Source of the DNA: Flavobacterium sp. ALJ2
GTDB lineage: Bacteria > Bacteroidota > Bacteroidia > Flavobacteriales > Flavobacteriaceae
NCBI RefSeq assembly: GCF_015594725.1
Contig: NZ_JADNRC010000008.1
Location: 62,001-126,000, forward strand
DNA: 64,000 nucleotides
Direction: 5' to 3'
The stretch's first letter is position 1; each line of letters begins with the position of its first letter. The notes beneath the pieces are model-generated. The model did not search any database. It saw nothing but the letters and a program-made list of their open reading frames with translations, and was not told where the DNA came from. Of this stretch, positions 10,085 to 18,116 are shown one piece after another. The position numbers and the translations under genes were made by a program.

Positions 10085-10244
10085 TGGTGTTAGTTTTTGG
10101 TTTCTGGTTTTGGTTAAGTTTTTTATTCTATTTGAAGGGTTTTATTTGCGGCGGTTATTAATTTTTTGTCATTATGAACGAGTTTTACTTCTAAAAAAAT
10201 GATATCTATTTTTTTGGATATAATTTTATAAGAATAATGAAATT

Positions 10245-10270
10245 CAAATTTAGAGGATTGCATATACAAA
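10245..10270 (-). promoter_or_regulatory. Candidate susC promoter (weak spacing)
   Basis: On the minus strand TAAATTTG (10252-10245) matches the Bacteroidota -7 consensus TAnnTTTG. A TTTG (10270-10267) lies 14 nt upstream, shorter than the usual 17-23. Transcription from here would give a leader of about 155 nt. No better pair was found before the susC start. Confidence 0.3.
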
Positions 10271-10274
10271 ATAC

Positions 10275-10329
10275 ACCAGTACCTACCAGTTTGTTTTCGA
10301 TGCTTAAAACAAATGTGTCAAGTGTGTCA
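10275..10329. promoter_or_regulatory. Candidate operator region upstream of susC: two short direct-repeat pairs
   Basis: Just upstream of the putative susC promoter are two ACCAGT copies (10275-10280 and 10285-10290), exactly 10 nt apart. Two TGTGTCA copies (10314-10320 and 10323-10329) are 9 nt apart. Helically phased direct repeats in this position are typical of activator sites. The bound protein is unknown. The rest of the 10085-10790 gap holds no gene that I can support. Confidence 0.3.
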
Positions 10330-10790
10330 TTTCATCAAGTGATAAAATTAGTTGATTGTTGAGGTTAGAAAATCTAAAAATTAGGATGATTTTAAATGTT
10401 CATAAATTTATAAAGAGGAAGGATCCGTAGAGTGAAATTTGACTCAAAGAGGAAGAAATATAAGTTTTTTCATTGTAATAATAAGTGAAATAGATGAGTA
10501 TAAATATTTTAAAGTAATCTCTTAATTGTATTTTTTATTTTTAATTACTGTTTTATTTTTAATTATTCTGTACTCGTAATGAAATTTTAAGTATGATTTT
10601 TAGTATAATTAGGAGCCGAAATCTATTCTCTTTTTAATAGTAAAACTTGTATTGGGAGAACTAGATATTCTATTGAAGTTGATTTGAAAATAACCCTACC
10701 AGTACAAATCGATTTGTTTTTTTGTTGGTAATGTTTAAAATAATTTTCGGTAATCGATTTTATATATTGCAAGTATTGAGTGGAATGCAC

Positions 10791-10830
10791 AAAAAAATCC
10801 CTTTTCAATTTTTTAAATTGAAAAGGGATT
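10791..10830 (-). terminator. Rho-independent terminator of the ACT-domain gene
   Basis: A perfect 16-bp stem (10796-10811 with 10815-10830, core AATCCCTTTTCAATTT) has a 3-nt loop. Seven A residues at 10791-10797 on the plus strand become a U-tract on the minus-strand transcript. It lies 22 bp after the stop of the gene at 10852-11508. Confidence 0.9.
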
Positions 10831-10851
10831 GAGAGCTATTTTGTAAGAAAT

Positions 10852-11508
10852 CTAGTTTTTTAAATCTTTGATAACTTTAAAAGCGATATCTACCTGATCT
10901 TCACTTACCAAAATTGTAAATTCATTTGAAGTAGAGATTACTTCATTAATGATGATTCCTTCCCAAGCTAAACGTTGAAAAATGAAATAATATATTCCTG
11001 GAACTACGATGTTTTCTTTTGGTAGTTTTACAGTAATTGAAGCTAAATTGCTCAATTTCTGAATTAGTTTTTCGCGAGCAAAGTGTTTTTCAACTAGTTG
11101 GTTTATACTGCTGCTAACGACAATGTTAGTTTCGTTTACTCCACGAGATGAGGTATAGAATATATCTGATAATGTATTAATATCAGAAATTAAATCAGCT
11201 TGTTTGTTTAAAACAGTTTCTGATGCTGCAAAAGTGTAATCCGTAAGCTCAGATCGAACTGTGATCTCACCAATATTCTTGATTACTTTGTTTATCTTAT
11301 GATTTAATTTAAAGTCTAATTCTTCCGTTAGTCGTTTTAACGACATTACTACAGCACCTTGTTTTACTTCTTTACCAAACTCACTTTCTAATTCAGTCAT
11401 TATGTTTCTTGATAATGAGGTTAAATTAATAATGCCGAGTGATAATGCATTTAATAAAAAAGGCTTCGTTTTGATGTAATTTTCTACGATAGAGGAAACA
11501 GTTTTCAT
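10852..11508 (-). CDS. ACT-domain protein related to the aspartokinase C-terminus
   Basis: 218 residues. The C-terminal 70 residues (about 145-218: ASITVKLPKENIVVPGIYYFIFQRLAWEGI, then ISTSNEFTILVSEDQVDIAFKVI) have the beta-alpha-beta pattern and wording of the paired ACT domains of aspartate kinases. The N-terminal half is helical and carries no amino-acid-kinase nucleotide site, so it cannot be an aspartokinase by itself. It is probably a small-molecule (amino-acid) sensing protein. It is monocistronic, with its own promoter at 11570-11601 and a strong terminator. Its partner and ligand are unknown. Confidence 0.6.
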   Translation of the reverse strand: MKTVSSIVENYIKTKPFLLNALSLGIINLTSLSRNIMTELESEFGKEVKQGAVVMSLKRLTEELDFKLNHKINKVIKNIGEITVRSELTDYTFAASETVLNKQADLISDINTLSDIFYTSSRGVNETNIVVSSSINQLVEKHFAREKLIQKLSNLASITVKLPKENIVVPGIYYFIFQRLAWEGIIINEVISTSNEFTILVSEDQVDIAFKVIKDLKN

Positions 11509-11569
11509 AATTTTTTGGTTTTGTATTAACTTAGTGTGGTTGGTTTAGTTAATTGTGTTATATTTTTTC

Positions 11570-11601
11570 CAAATATAAATTAAAAAACAATTTGTTACAA
11601 A
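11570..11601 (-). promoter_or_regulatory. Promoter of the ACT-domain gene
   Basis: On the minus strand TTTG (11601-11598) lies 20 nt from TATATTTG (11577-11570), a full match to the Bacteroidota -33/-7 consensus. A second TATATTTG overlaps the -33 position (11605-11598). The leader to the ATG at 11508 is about 55 nt. Confidence 0.7.
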
Positions 11602-11620
11602 TATAACAATAGAAATTATG

Positions 11621-11980
11621 TTAAAAGTGATAAAAAGCGTCTATAAGATGCTCTATAACAAAATGTTCCTTTTTTTTGTGAATTGCAACGATATCAAAAC
11701 GCGTTTCAAAATCTATTTCCCTATCGTTTATATAGGCATTTACAGCTTTTACAAGTAGTTGAATTTTTTTTGGATTCACGAAATCTTGTGGTAAGCCAAA
11801 ATCAAGACTTGATCTCGTTTTTACTTCTACAATAGCCAAGATGTCATCTTTGGTGGCAATAATGTCAATTTCAGCTTTTTGAAAAGTCCAATTTCTATCA
11901 AGAATTTTATAGCCGTTTTGCTTAAGGTATTCCACAGCAAGCTCTTCTCCTTTTTTTCCTAGTTCGTTGTGGTCAGCCAT
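11621..11980 (-). CDS. YraN/UPF0102-family protein with PD-(D/E)XK nuclease fold
   Basis: 119 residues from the ATG at 11980 (MADHNELGKKGEELAVEYL), the usual start and length for UPF0102. The frame is open further upstream to 12073, but that extension is encoded by a palindrome, so the internal ATG is preferred. The restriction-endonuclease-like core is visible: GEELAVEYLKQNGY, then AEIDIIATKDDILAIVEVKTR, with E, D and E-x-K in the expected order. Family members are assumed nucleases, but the biological role is not established. It lies downstream of ldcA on the same strand. Confidence 0.85.
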   Translation of the reverse strand: MADHNELGKKGEELAVEYLKQNGYKILDRNWTFQKAEIDIIATKDDILAIVEVKTRSSLDFGLPQDFVNPKKIQLLVKAVNAYINDREIDFETRFDIVAIHKKKEHFVIEHLIDAFYHF

Positions 11981-12041
11981 TTTGATTTGTTTAGTTGTAT
12001 TTCTGGAATGGTATTTATTTCTTATAATGGATATAGATACG

Positions 12042-12079
12042 TTTGAATTGGCTCCAGCTTTAGCTGGAGCCAATTCAAA
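12042..12079. repeat. Near-perfect intergenic palindrome, possible ldcA terminator or REP-like element
   Basis: An 18-bp perfect inverted repeat (12042-12059 with 12062-12079; core GGCTCCAGCT/AGCTGGAGCC) has only a 2-nt centre. It lies between ldcA and yraN. In the ldcA direction it lacks a downstream U-run, so it is not a textbook terminator. It may instead be a dispersed palindromic element or an RNA processing/stability hairpin. No second copy occurs in this window. Confidence 0.6.
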
Positions 12080-12096
12080 AAGGAGAATAGTTTATG

Positions 12097-13101
12097 TTAT
12101 TTATTAAAAACAAGCGTACTTCCAGAAGCATTAACTTCGATTGTAACAGTGCTTCCCATTACCAATGCTCTATTATCTTGGATATGTCCTGCAGGAAAAT
12201 TAAAAATTACTGGGATATTGTATTTTTTGGTAACATCATCAATAATTTCTAATGCATCTTTCCCCCATGGAATATCATTATCTTTCATTTTGGTCATTGC
12301 CCCAATTACTATTCCTTTTAGGTTTTCGATACAGCCGTTACGTTTTAAGTTCATCATCATACGATCTATGTGATATAGATATTCATCTAAATCTTCTATA
12401 AAAAGTATTTTGTCTCTGCAGTCAATAGCCGATTTAGATCCTAATAAACTATATAATATAGATAAATTACCTCCAACTAGTTCACCAGTTGCTTTACCAA
12501 AACGGTTCATAGGATCTGGCGAAACGGTATAGGAAATTGGGTTGCCAAACAAAGCCATTTTCATAGTAGCAATTGCATCAGGCGTGGCACGAGGTATACT
12601 TACTGGCATTATACCATGGATTGATTTGTAACCCATTGTGTTAAGATGATTGTGTAAGACTGTTACGTCGCTAAAGCCAATGACCCATTTAGGATGTTGT
12701 TTAAATTTTGTAAAATCAAGTAAGTCAATCATTCGAACTGTACCGTACCCACCGCGCACGCACCAAATCGCTTTTATGTTTGGATTGTCCATTTGATGTT
12801 GAAAATCAATGGCACGTTGTTCGTCAGTTCCAGCTAACTGATTGGTATCTAATCCTATTGTGCTTCCTATTACGGTTTCTATTCCCCAACTTTTAAGTAG
12901 GTCAATTGTAGGTTTTAAATTATCATCGATGTTTTTTCTTGCTGTTGCTACCAAAGCTACAGTATCGCCTTTTTGTAAATAAGGAGGTGTTATCATGTTT
13001 TGTTGAGATTGACAGGTGAATGATTGTAAAGCAAAAATAAGAAATGTGAATTTACAAAACGTAAAATGTTTCTTTAAGTATTGGAATTGATTGGTATTCA
13101 T
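12097..13101 (-). CDS. ldcA: LD-carboxypeptidase (peptidase family S66)
   Basis: 334 residues. It cleaves the L,D bond that releases the terminal D-Ala from murein tetrapeptides during peptidoglycan recycling. The family triad is visible: Ser144 in GFSDVT, Glu236 in LFIEDLDEYL and His306 in FPAGHIQDN. RGGYG lies near 116-120. Unlike the cytoplasmic E. coli enzyme, this one has an N-terminal hydrophobic segment ending in Cys30 (ALQSFTC), so it may be an exported lipoprotein. The gene starts 10 bp after the preceding minus-strand gene and forms a two-gene unit with it. Confidence 0.88.
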   Translation of the reverse strand: MNTNQFQYLKKHFTFCKFTFLIFALQSFTCQSQQNMITPPYLQKGDTVALVATARKNIDDNLKPTIDLLKSWGIETVIGSTIGLDTNQLAGTDEQRAIDFQHQMDNPNIKAIWCVRGGYGTVRMIDLLDFTKFKQHPKWVIGFSDVTVLHNHLNTMGYKSIHGIMPVSIPRATPDAIATMKMALFGNPISYTVSPDPMNRFGKATGELVGGNLSILYSLLGSKSAIDCRDKILFIEDLDEYLYHIDRMMMNLKRNGCIENLKGIVIGAMTKMKDNDIPWGKDALEIIDDVTKKYNIPVIFNFPAGHIQDNRALVMGSTVTIEVNASGSTLVFNK

Positions 13102-13111
13102 CTTTCTGTTT

Positions 13112-14128
13112 TTAGTTTACAACGACATTATCTAATGGTGTTGTAGTTATATCGGTTAGTTCCCCTTTTTTGGTGGTTTTATTTCCAGTCCAATTGTATG
13201 TTTTCCCATTAATTGTTATCGTGATTCCAATAGTATTATTGCTATCGTATATGGTATAAATAACATCTTTATTCTTAAATGTAACTGTATTGTTTTTTCT
13301 GTCAAAATTAAAATCAGGGTTCTGATAAACCGTATTTATAGGATAAGAAAACTCCACTTCATCATTTTTATTAATTAAAGCATAGTTAAGTGTTCGGTCG
13401 TTGATGTTAAATAAAACAACTTGTTTTTGATTTTTAGCTACATTAAAAGATAGTATCTTTTTTATACCATTTTCATCAAGAGCAATCGTTCTTTTTGTTT
13501 TTACTACCATTTTCTTGCCATCCCAATTTTGTTCGCTATGTTTATTATAAGGAAAATTCATTTGGTCATCCTCAATTATTTTAATTACTTTCGGTTTGTT
13601 GTTTTCGACTATAAATTCAGAATATTGATGTAAGCAGCAGCCACTTTTAGCCATTGTACTTAATTTCTTTTCTTTAGAATCTGCGTAAAACATGCCGCAA
13701 TAGTCCTGAGTTAGTGTTGTAAAATCTGGGCTTAATTTAAAACCAGTTTTGGTGGCTAAATATATTTGAAAAGATGGCCAGTGGTAGTGACTATTTTGTC
13801 TATCATAGATAGCAAAATCCTTGATTCCATCAAAATTATAATCTTCATACATAATTAAACTTTGTTCACCATAAGGTAGTTCTTTTATGTTTGCTAAAGC
13901 TTTTTCGTTATGTAAGTTCAAAGCTAATCCTTCAGATTCAACTTTTATGATTTGTTTGTTGGTTTTTTTATCATAAATACTAACCCAGCCTTTTGAGAAT
14001 ACTTGTGAAGTGTGTTCTATGAAAATTTTCCCATAATAAGCTTTGGAGAAATTATCTACTTTAAAAGTGGTTTGGGCAAAAGTAATGCTAAATATAAAGA
14101 GGAGTAAAGTGGTAGTTAAATATTTCAT
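13112..14128 (-). CDS. Secreted protein of unknown function (XAC2610-like)
   Basis: 338 residues with a clear signal peptide (MKYLTTTLLLFIFSITFAQ). The middle contains YEDYNFDGIKDFAIYDRQN (about 91-109), the aspartate-rich calcium-like loop seen in FG-GAP and XAC2610-related extracellular proteins. A cysteine cluster (MAKSGCCLHQ) follows. The C-terminal 130 residues are beta-rich without a motif I recognise. It is co-transcribed with ldcA (10-bp gap), which fits an envelope role. A -7-like TATCTTTG lies at 14189-14196 (minus) without a matching -33 box. No function is assigned. Confidence 0.6.
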   Translation of the reverse strand: MKYLTTTLLLFIFSITFAQTTFKVDNFSKAYYGKIFIEHTSQVFSKGWVSIYDKKTNKQIIKVESEGLALNLHNEKALANIKELPYGEQSLIMYEDYNFDGIKDFAIYDRQNSHYHWPSFQIYLATKTGFKLSPDFTTLTQDYCGMFYADSKEKKLSTMAKSGCCLHQYSEFIVENNKPKVIKIIEDDQMNFPYNKHSEQNWDGKKMVVKTKRTIALDENGIKKILSFNVAKNQKQVVLFNINDRTLNYALINKNDEVEFSYPINTVYQNPDFNFDRKNNTVTFKNKDVIYTIYDSNNTIGITITINGKTYNWTGNKTTKKGELTDITTTPLDNVVVN

Positions 14129-14289
14129 TTTATGTTAATATTAGCAATGTAAGACCTTTTTTAGAATCTAAAGAAAGTTGTCTAAAAACAAAGATAACCA
14201 TTATGTAAAGTATTTTGAAACTTCTTATTTAAACGAATTATTTTTATATTTGAAAGAAATTTCTCCAAAAATAGTATTTATAAAAAAGA

Positions 14290-15366
14290 ATGACAATGAG
14301 AACAATTATTTTTTCAGTTTTAATTTTTTTAGATTTATTGTTCTTACAGTTACAAGCACAAACAAAAAAGTATGCTATTCATACTGTTGCTTTTTATAAT
14401 GTCGAAAATCTTTTTGATACTATAAACAATCCAACTATTCGTGATGATGAATGGACACCAAAAGGTTCTAGACATTGGACATCTCAGAGGTATTTTGAAA
14501 AATTAGACAACCTCGCCAGAGTAATGTCTGAAATAGGAATGCCCGAAAATCCTAATCCGCCAACATTTATTGGATGTGCCGAAATTGAAAATAGAGGAGT
14601 TTTGGAGGATTTAATAAAACAACCCAAATTAATAGATAAAGAATTTGGAATTATTCATTTTGATTCGCCCGATCATCGGGGTATAGATGTCGCTTTGTTA
14701 TATCAGAAGAAATATTTTAAACCAGTTACATATTCAAATATTCCGCTTATTATTTATAAAAAGCCAATAGTGAGTACTACTGATACAATTAATGATAAGA
14801 AGAAGCGGGTGTTTACTCGAGATCAATTACTTGTAACGGGATTTCTAGATGGAGAAGAAATTAATATAATTGTAAATCACTGGCCGTCGCGTTCTGGTGG
14901 TGAGCAAAAATCAAGTCCATATCGTGAAGCTGCAGGTGCACTAAACCTGAAAATAATCGATTCCTTACAACAAATAAATCCTAACGCTAAAGTTATTACA
15001 ATGGGTGATTTCAATGATGGGCCTTATAATAAAAGTGTAAAAGTTGCGCTTGGCGCGAAAGCCAATAAAGCCGATGTACCAGAGTTTGGAGTTTACAATC
15101 CCTTTGAAGATATGGCAAAGAAAGGAATGGGAACTATTGCTTATCGAGATTCATGGGATGTTTTTGACCAAATCTTGGTAACAGAATCTTTGATTAAATC
15201 AGATTTTAAATCTTTTCAATTCTGGAAATCTGGAATTTTTAATAAATCGTATTTAATACAAAATTCAGGAAAATACAGAGGATATCCATTACGACATGCC
15301 ACAACCGAAGTAGGCTTTAGTGATCATTTCCCAGTTTATATTTACCTTATTAAAGAAAAAATGTAA
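14290..15366 (+). CDS. Secreted endonuclease/exonuclease/phosphatase-family protein
   Basis: 358 residues with an N-terminal signal segment (cleavage near LQLQAQ). The EEP (DNase I-like) fold is marked in order by FYNVENLFD (family start), CAEIENRG (metal-binding Glu), HRGIDVALLY, NHWPSRSGGEQ, GDFNDGP (catalytic Asp/Asn) and SDHFPVYI (catalytic Asp-His). Members hydrolyse phosphodiester or phosphomonoester bonds. The substrate of this exported Bacteroidota group is not evident from sequence. The start is ATG 14290, with a second possible ATG at 14296. It is divergent from the secreted gene at 13112-14128. A -7-like TATATTTG lies at 14245-14252. Confidence 0.85.
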   Translation: MTMRTIIFSVLIFLDLLFLQLQAQTKKYAIHTVAFYNVENLFDTINNPTIRDDEWTPKGSRHWTSQRYFEKLDNLARVMSEIGMPENPNPPTFIGCAEIENRGVLEDLIKQPKLIDKEFGIIHFDSPDHRGIDVALLYQKKYFKPVTYSNIPLIIYKKPIVSTTDTINDKKKRVFTRDQLLVTGFLDGEEINIIVNHWPSRSGGEQKSSPYREAAGALNLKIIDSLQQINPNAKVITMGDFNDGPYNKSVKVALGAKANKADVPEFGVYNPFEDMAKKGMGTIAYRDSWDVFDQILVTESLIKSDFKSFQFWKSGIFNKSYLIQNSGKYRGYPLRHATTEVGFSDHFPVYIYLIKEKM

Positions 15367-15425
15367 TACCAACACTGAGAACTTTTTTATTAACTTAGCA
15401 CCTCAAAACTTAGCATCTCATAATT

Positions 15426-15965
15426 ATGGCTATAGCAAAACCATTCAATCTTACTAAATGGATTGATGAAAATCGTCACTTACTTAAACCCCCAGTAGGT
15501 AACAAAAATTTATATGTTGAATCTAATGATTATATTGTAATGGTTGTCGCGGGACCTAATGCCCGAAAGGATTATCATTATAATGAAACCGAAGAACTTT
15601 TTTACCAACTCGAGGGAAGCATAAAAATAATTATTCAAGAAGACGGAGAGCGTAAGGAAATGGATTTGCATGCGGGAGATATGTATCTTCACCCTGCTCG
15701 CATGCCACATTGTCCAGTACGTTCAGAAGGTTCTATAGGTTTAGTAATCGAAAGAAAACGAGTAGGAAAGGGGCATAAAGATGGATTGCTTTGGCATTGT
15801 GATAATTGCAATCATAAATTGTACGAAGTGTTTTTTGAACTTCATAATATCGAGAAAGATTTCTTACCACACTTTGAACATTTCTATAATTCTAAGGATT
15901 TGAGAACTTGTACTAAATGCGGTTCAGTGATGGAATCTGATCCAAAATTTGTTGCAAAAAAATAA
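15426..15965 (+). CDS. nbaC: 3-hydroxyanthranilate 3,4-dioxygenase
   Basis: 179-residue cupin enzyme that opens the ring of 3-hydroxyanthranilate in the kynurenine pathway (tryptophan degradation or de novo quinolinate/NAD). The iron ligands are at their expected places: His51 and Glu57 (HYNETEE) and His95 (MPHCPV). The bacterial-type rubredoxin-like zinc site is present with C125, C128, C162 and C165. The length is typical for the bacterial enzyme. It starts 59 bp after the EEP gene, preceded by two imperfect tandem copies (15392-15405 and 15407-15420) of a 14-nt sequence. No other kynurenine-pathway gene is adjacent. Confidence 0.95.
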   Translation: MAIAKPFNLTKWIDENRHLLKPPVGNKNLYVESNDYIVMVVAGPNARKDYHYNETEELFYQLEGSIKIIIQEDGERKEMDLHAGDMYLHPARMPHCPVRSEGSIGLVIERKRVGKGHKDGLLWHCDNCNHKLYEVFFELHNIEKDFLPHFEHFYNSKDLRTCTKCGSVMESDPKFVAKK

Positions 15966-15990
15966 TTTTCAGTTTTTTATATAAAAGGCA

Positions 15991-15998
15991 TACTTTTG
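15991..15998 (+). promoter_or_regulatory. -7 promoter element before the corA leader ORF
   Basis: TACTTTTG matches TAnnTTTG. No convincing TTG lies 17-23 nt upstream, so only half the consensus is present. Initiation would fall about 10-15 nt before the small ORF at 16018. Confidence 0.35.
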
Positions 15999-16017
15999 CA
16001 AAAAATAAATTATCCAC

Positions 16018-16062
16018 ATGGACGATTATTATTCGAGGAAGAAGAAAGATAAACAGGAGTAG
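16018..16062 (+). CDS. Candidate 14-codon leader peptide upstream of corA
   Basis: ATG at 16018 opens MDDYYSRKKKDKQE, ending with TAG at 16060-16062. It directly follows the -7 element at 15991 and precedes the CorA start by 45 bp, in the same reading frame. A short, highly charged peptide before a magnesium-type transporter recalls leader-peptide control of Mg2+ transporters (mgtL, corL in Salmonella). Without comparative data it may be chance. Translation is unproven. Confidence 0.3.
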   Translation: MDDYYSRKKKDKQE

Positions 16063-16107
16063 TTATTGCATTATGCATGCGCTATTCCTAAAATAACGTT
16101 TTGCATT

Positions 16108-17034
16108 ATGATTACCTTTTACAAAAACAATAATGGATTATTCCAAACAGAAAACCGAGAAAACAACAAATGGATTAATGTAGTTTGTCCAACCCAGGAA
16201 GAAACTAAATTTTTACTCCAAGAATTACAAATACCTGAAGCTTTTTATAACGATATTGAAGATATTGACGAGCGACCACGTATCGAAATTGAAAATGGTT
16301 GGTTTCTTATTATATTGCGAATTCCTTTTAAAAGCAATGATGCAAAATTGCCATTTAATACAGCTCCATTAGGTTTAATGTTTAAAGATGATGTTTTTGT
16401 ATCGCTTAGTTTTCATCAAGCAGAAATTTTATCAGATTTTGTTTTATATACCCAACGAAAGAAATCGGATGTAAAAAATCATTTTGATTTAGTTTTAAAG
16501 TTACTTTTGTCTTCTAGTATTTGGTTCTTAAAATATTTAAAGCAAATAAATCAGCGAATTCGATTGGCAGAAGATAATCTCGAAAAGTCAATTAAAAATG
16601 AAGAATTACAAGCATTACTTCAAATAGAGAAATGTTTGGTGTTTTTTATCACTTCATTGAAAGGTAACGATATGTTATTTCACAGAATTAAAAATCTGAA
16701 AAACCATAAGGAAGATTTTGATCCTGTTTTGCTCGAAGATGTTGAAATTGAGCTGAGACAAGCCGAAGAAACTACAAATATTTATAGCAATATCTTAACA
16801 GGAATGATGGATGCCTATGCATCGGTAATCTCTAATAACTTGAATGTTATCATGAAAAGATTAACTTCTATTTCTATAATTTTGATGATTCCAACATTGG
16901 TAGCGAGTTTATATGGAATGAATGTTCCTAATAATCTTCAGGAAAATAGTTACGGTTTCGTTGTTATTTTACTAATCTCATTATTAATATCAATATGTGG
17001 CGTTTTCTTATTCAAGAAAAAGAACATGTTTTAG
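16108..17034 (+). CDS. CorA-family divalent-cation transporter (copy 1)
   Basis: 308 residues from the ATG at 16108 (MITFYKNNNGLFQTE). A TTG further upstream (16066) is in frame but gives an atypical N-terminus. A soluble alpha/beta domain and long stalk helix are followed by two C-terminal membrane helices. The pore signature YGMNVPNN lies at the end of the first helix, and a basic tail (FKKKNMF) closes the protein. CorA proteins are pentameric channels for Mg2+, Co2+ or Ni2+; specificity cannot be told here. A second CorA-like gene follows 103 bp downstream. Confidence 0.9.
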   Translation: MITFYKNNNGLFQTENRENNKWINVVCPTQEETKFLLQELQIPEAFYNDIEDIDERPRIEIENGWFLIILRIPFKSNDAKLPFNTAPLGLMFKDDVFVSLSFHQAEILSDFVLYTQRKKSDVKNHFDLVLKLLLSSSIWFLKYLKQINQRIRLAEDNLEKSIKNEELQALLQIEKCLVFFITSLKGNDMLFHRIKNLKNHKEDFDPVLLEDVEIELRQAEETTNIYSNILTGMMDAYASVISNNLNVIMKRLTSISIILMIPTLVASLYGMNVPNNLQENSYGFVVILLISLLISICGVFLFKKKNMF

Positions 17035-17137
17035 TTTAGTTTTTAAGAGGAATAAAGATCATCTTGGAGACTTCAAATTCTTAATCGTTAACTTTATATG
17101 GTTTTGAATCAATCTTAATTAAATACTAAATAGTATA

Positions 17138-18031
17138 ATGGCTGAAAATATCTCCGAAAAATCATTTGAATCGTTTGATTGGCTCGATATAAAAGGACCT
17201 AGTGAAGCACAACTAGAAGATATTGCCAAAAAGTTTGACTTGGAGTTTTTTCCAGTCAAGGATTCGGTTGAGCACGGACATTTACCTAAAGTAGAAAAGA
17301 TTAAGAATTTTAATTTTATCATTCTAAGGGCTTATACTGCAAATGAATATGATAATAATTCTAGTGTAGAAGAATTGTCAAATAAAGTAGCTTTTTTTTA
17401 TAATGAAAAACAACTAATAACTATTCATAGGACTCCTTTTCCTTTTTTGGAGAATATTTTTAAATCTGACTTAAAGTGTACTTCTGTTTATGAATTGCTA
17501 ATACGTATTTTTAAAGAAATTGTTCTAACCTATAGCGCTCCTTCGCAATGGCAAACAGATCAGATAGATGAAGTTGAGAAAACTATTTTCTTAAAGCAAC
17601 AAAACAAAATTTCTTTAGAAGATTTGTATTTCCAGAAGGCTGAGACTAGAATTACCAAGAAATTATTAATACTTACGCAAAATGTAATTAATAAAGTCCA
17701 TGTTCCCGAAGAAAATTCTTCAGCACTTGAAGATGTAAAAGATAATCTTGTTAAGCTTATACTAGCTTATGAAGAGGCTATGGAGGATGCAATTAACTTA
17801 ATGAACACATTCTTATCTGTGACGGCTCAAAAAAATAATGATGTCGTTAAATTATTAACAGTTTTCTCTGCTTTTTTTTTACCTCTTACCTTTTTGGTTG
17901 GGGTTTATGGAATGAATTTTAAATTTATGCCAGAATTAGAATGGAAATATGGGTATTTGTATGCAATTCTTTTTATGTTTGTTATGTGTGTTTTTATTTA
18001 TATTTGGTTTAAAAAGAAAAACATTATCTAG
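17138..18031 (+). CDS. CorA-family divalent-cation transporter (copy 2)
   Basis: 297 residues with a similar architecture to the gene before it but only distant sequence similarity. The cytoplasmic domain starts MAENISEKSFESFDWLDIKGPSE. Two C-terminal transmembrane helices flank YGMNFKFMPELEWKYGY. The acidic loop after GMN is CorA-like, whereas copy 1 has NVPNN. The tail is FKKKNII. Two diverged CorA genes in tandem suggest different ions or different regulation. Its start is the first ATG of the frame, with no competing upstream start. Confidence 0.9.
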   Translation: MAENISEKSFESFDWLDIKGPSEAQLEDIAKKFDLEFFPVKDSVEHGHLPKVEKIKNFNFIILRAYTANEYDNNSSVEELSNKVAFFYNEKQLITIHRTPFPFLENIFKSDLKCTSVYELLIRIFKEIVLTYSAPSQWQTDQIDEVEKTIFLKQQNKISLEDLYFQKAETRITKKLLILTQNVINKVHVPEENSSALEDVKDNLVKLILAYEEAMEDAINLMNTFLSVTAQKNNDVVKLLTVFSAFFLPLTFLVGVYGMNFKFMPELEWKYGYLYAILFMFVMCVFIYIWFKKKNII

Positions 18032-18116
18032 TCTAAAACAATTAAATTTTAATAGATAAATTAATTCAAATATATTTACATAAATAAATATAACAATTTT
18101 TAACAAAAAAGTTACA

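Noticed and set aside
10623..10808. 61-codon minus-strand ORF in the gap upstream of susC
   Set aside because: It starts inside the terminator hairpin of the ACT-domain gene, has no promoter and no protein-like motif.
10852..11508. Annotating the ACT-domain gene as aspartate kinase
   Set aside because: There is no amino-acid-kinase domain or nucleotide-binding motif in the 218 residues.
11981..12073. N-terminal extension of the YraN-like protein
   Set aside because: The extra residues are encoded by an intergenic palindrome; the ATG at 11980 gives the normal family start.
14178..14399. 73-codon plus-strand ORF overlapping the EEP gene start
   Set aside because: Different frame from the clear EEP coding sequence, which explains the region; composition is low-complexity.
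15392..15420. Two imperfect 14-nt tandem copies before nbaC
   Set aside because: Too few units and not palindromic; noted in the gene entry but not evidence of a CRISPR or regulatory array.
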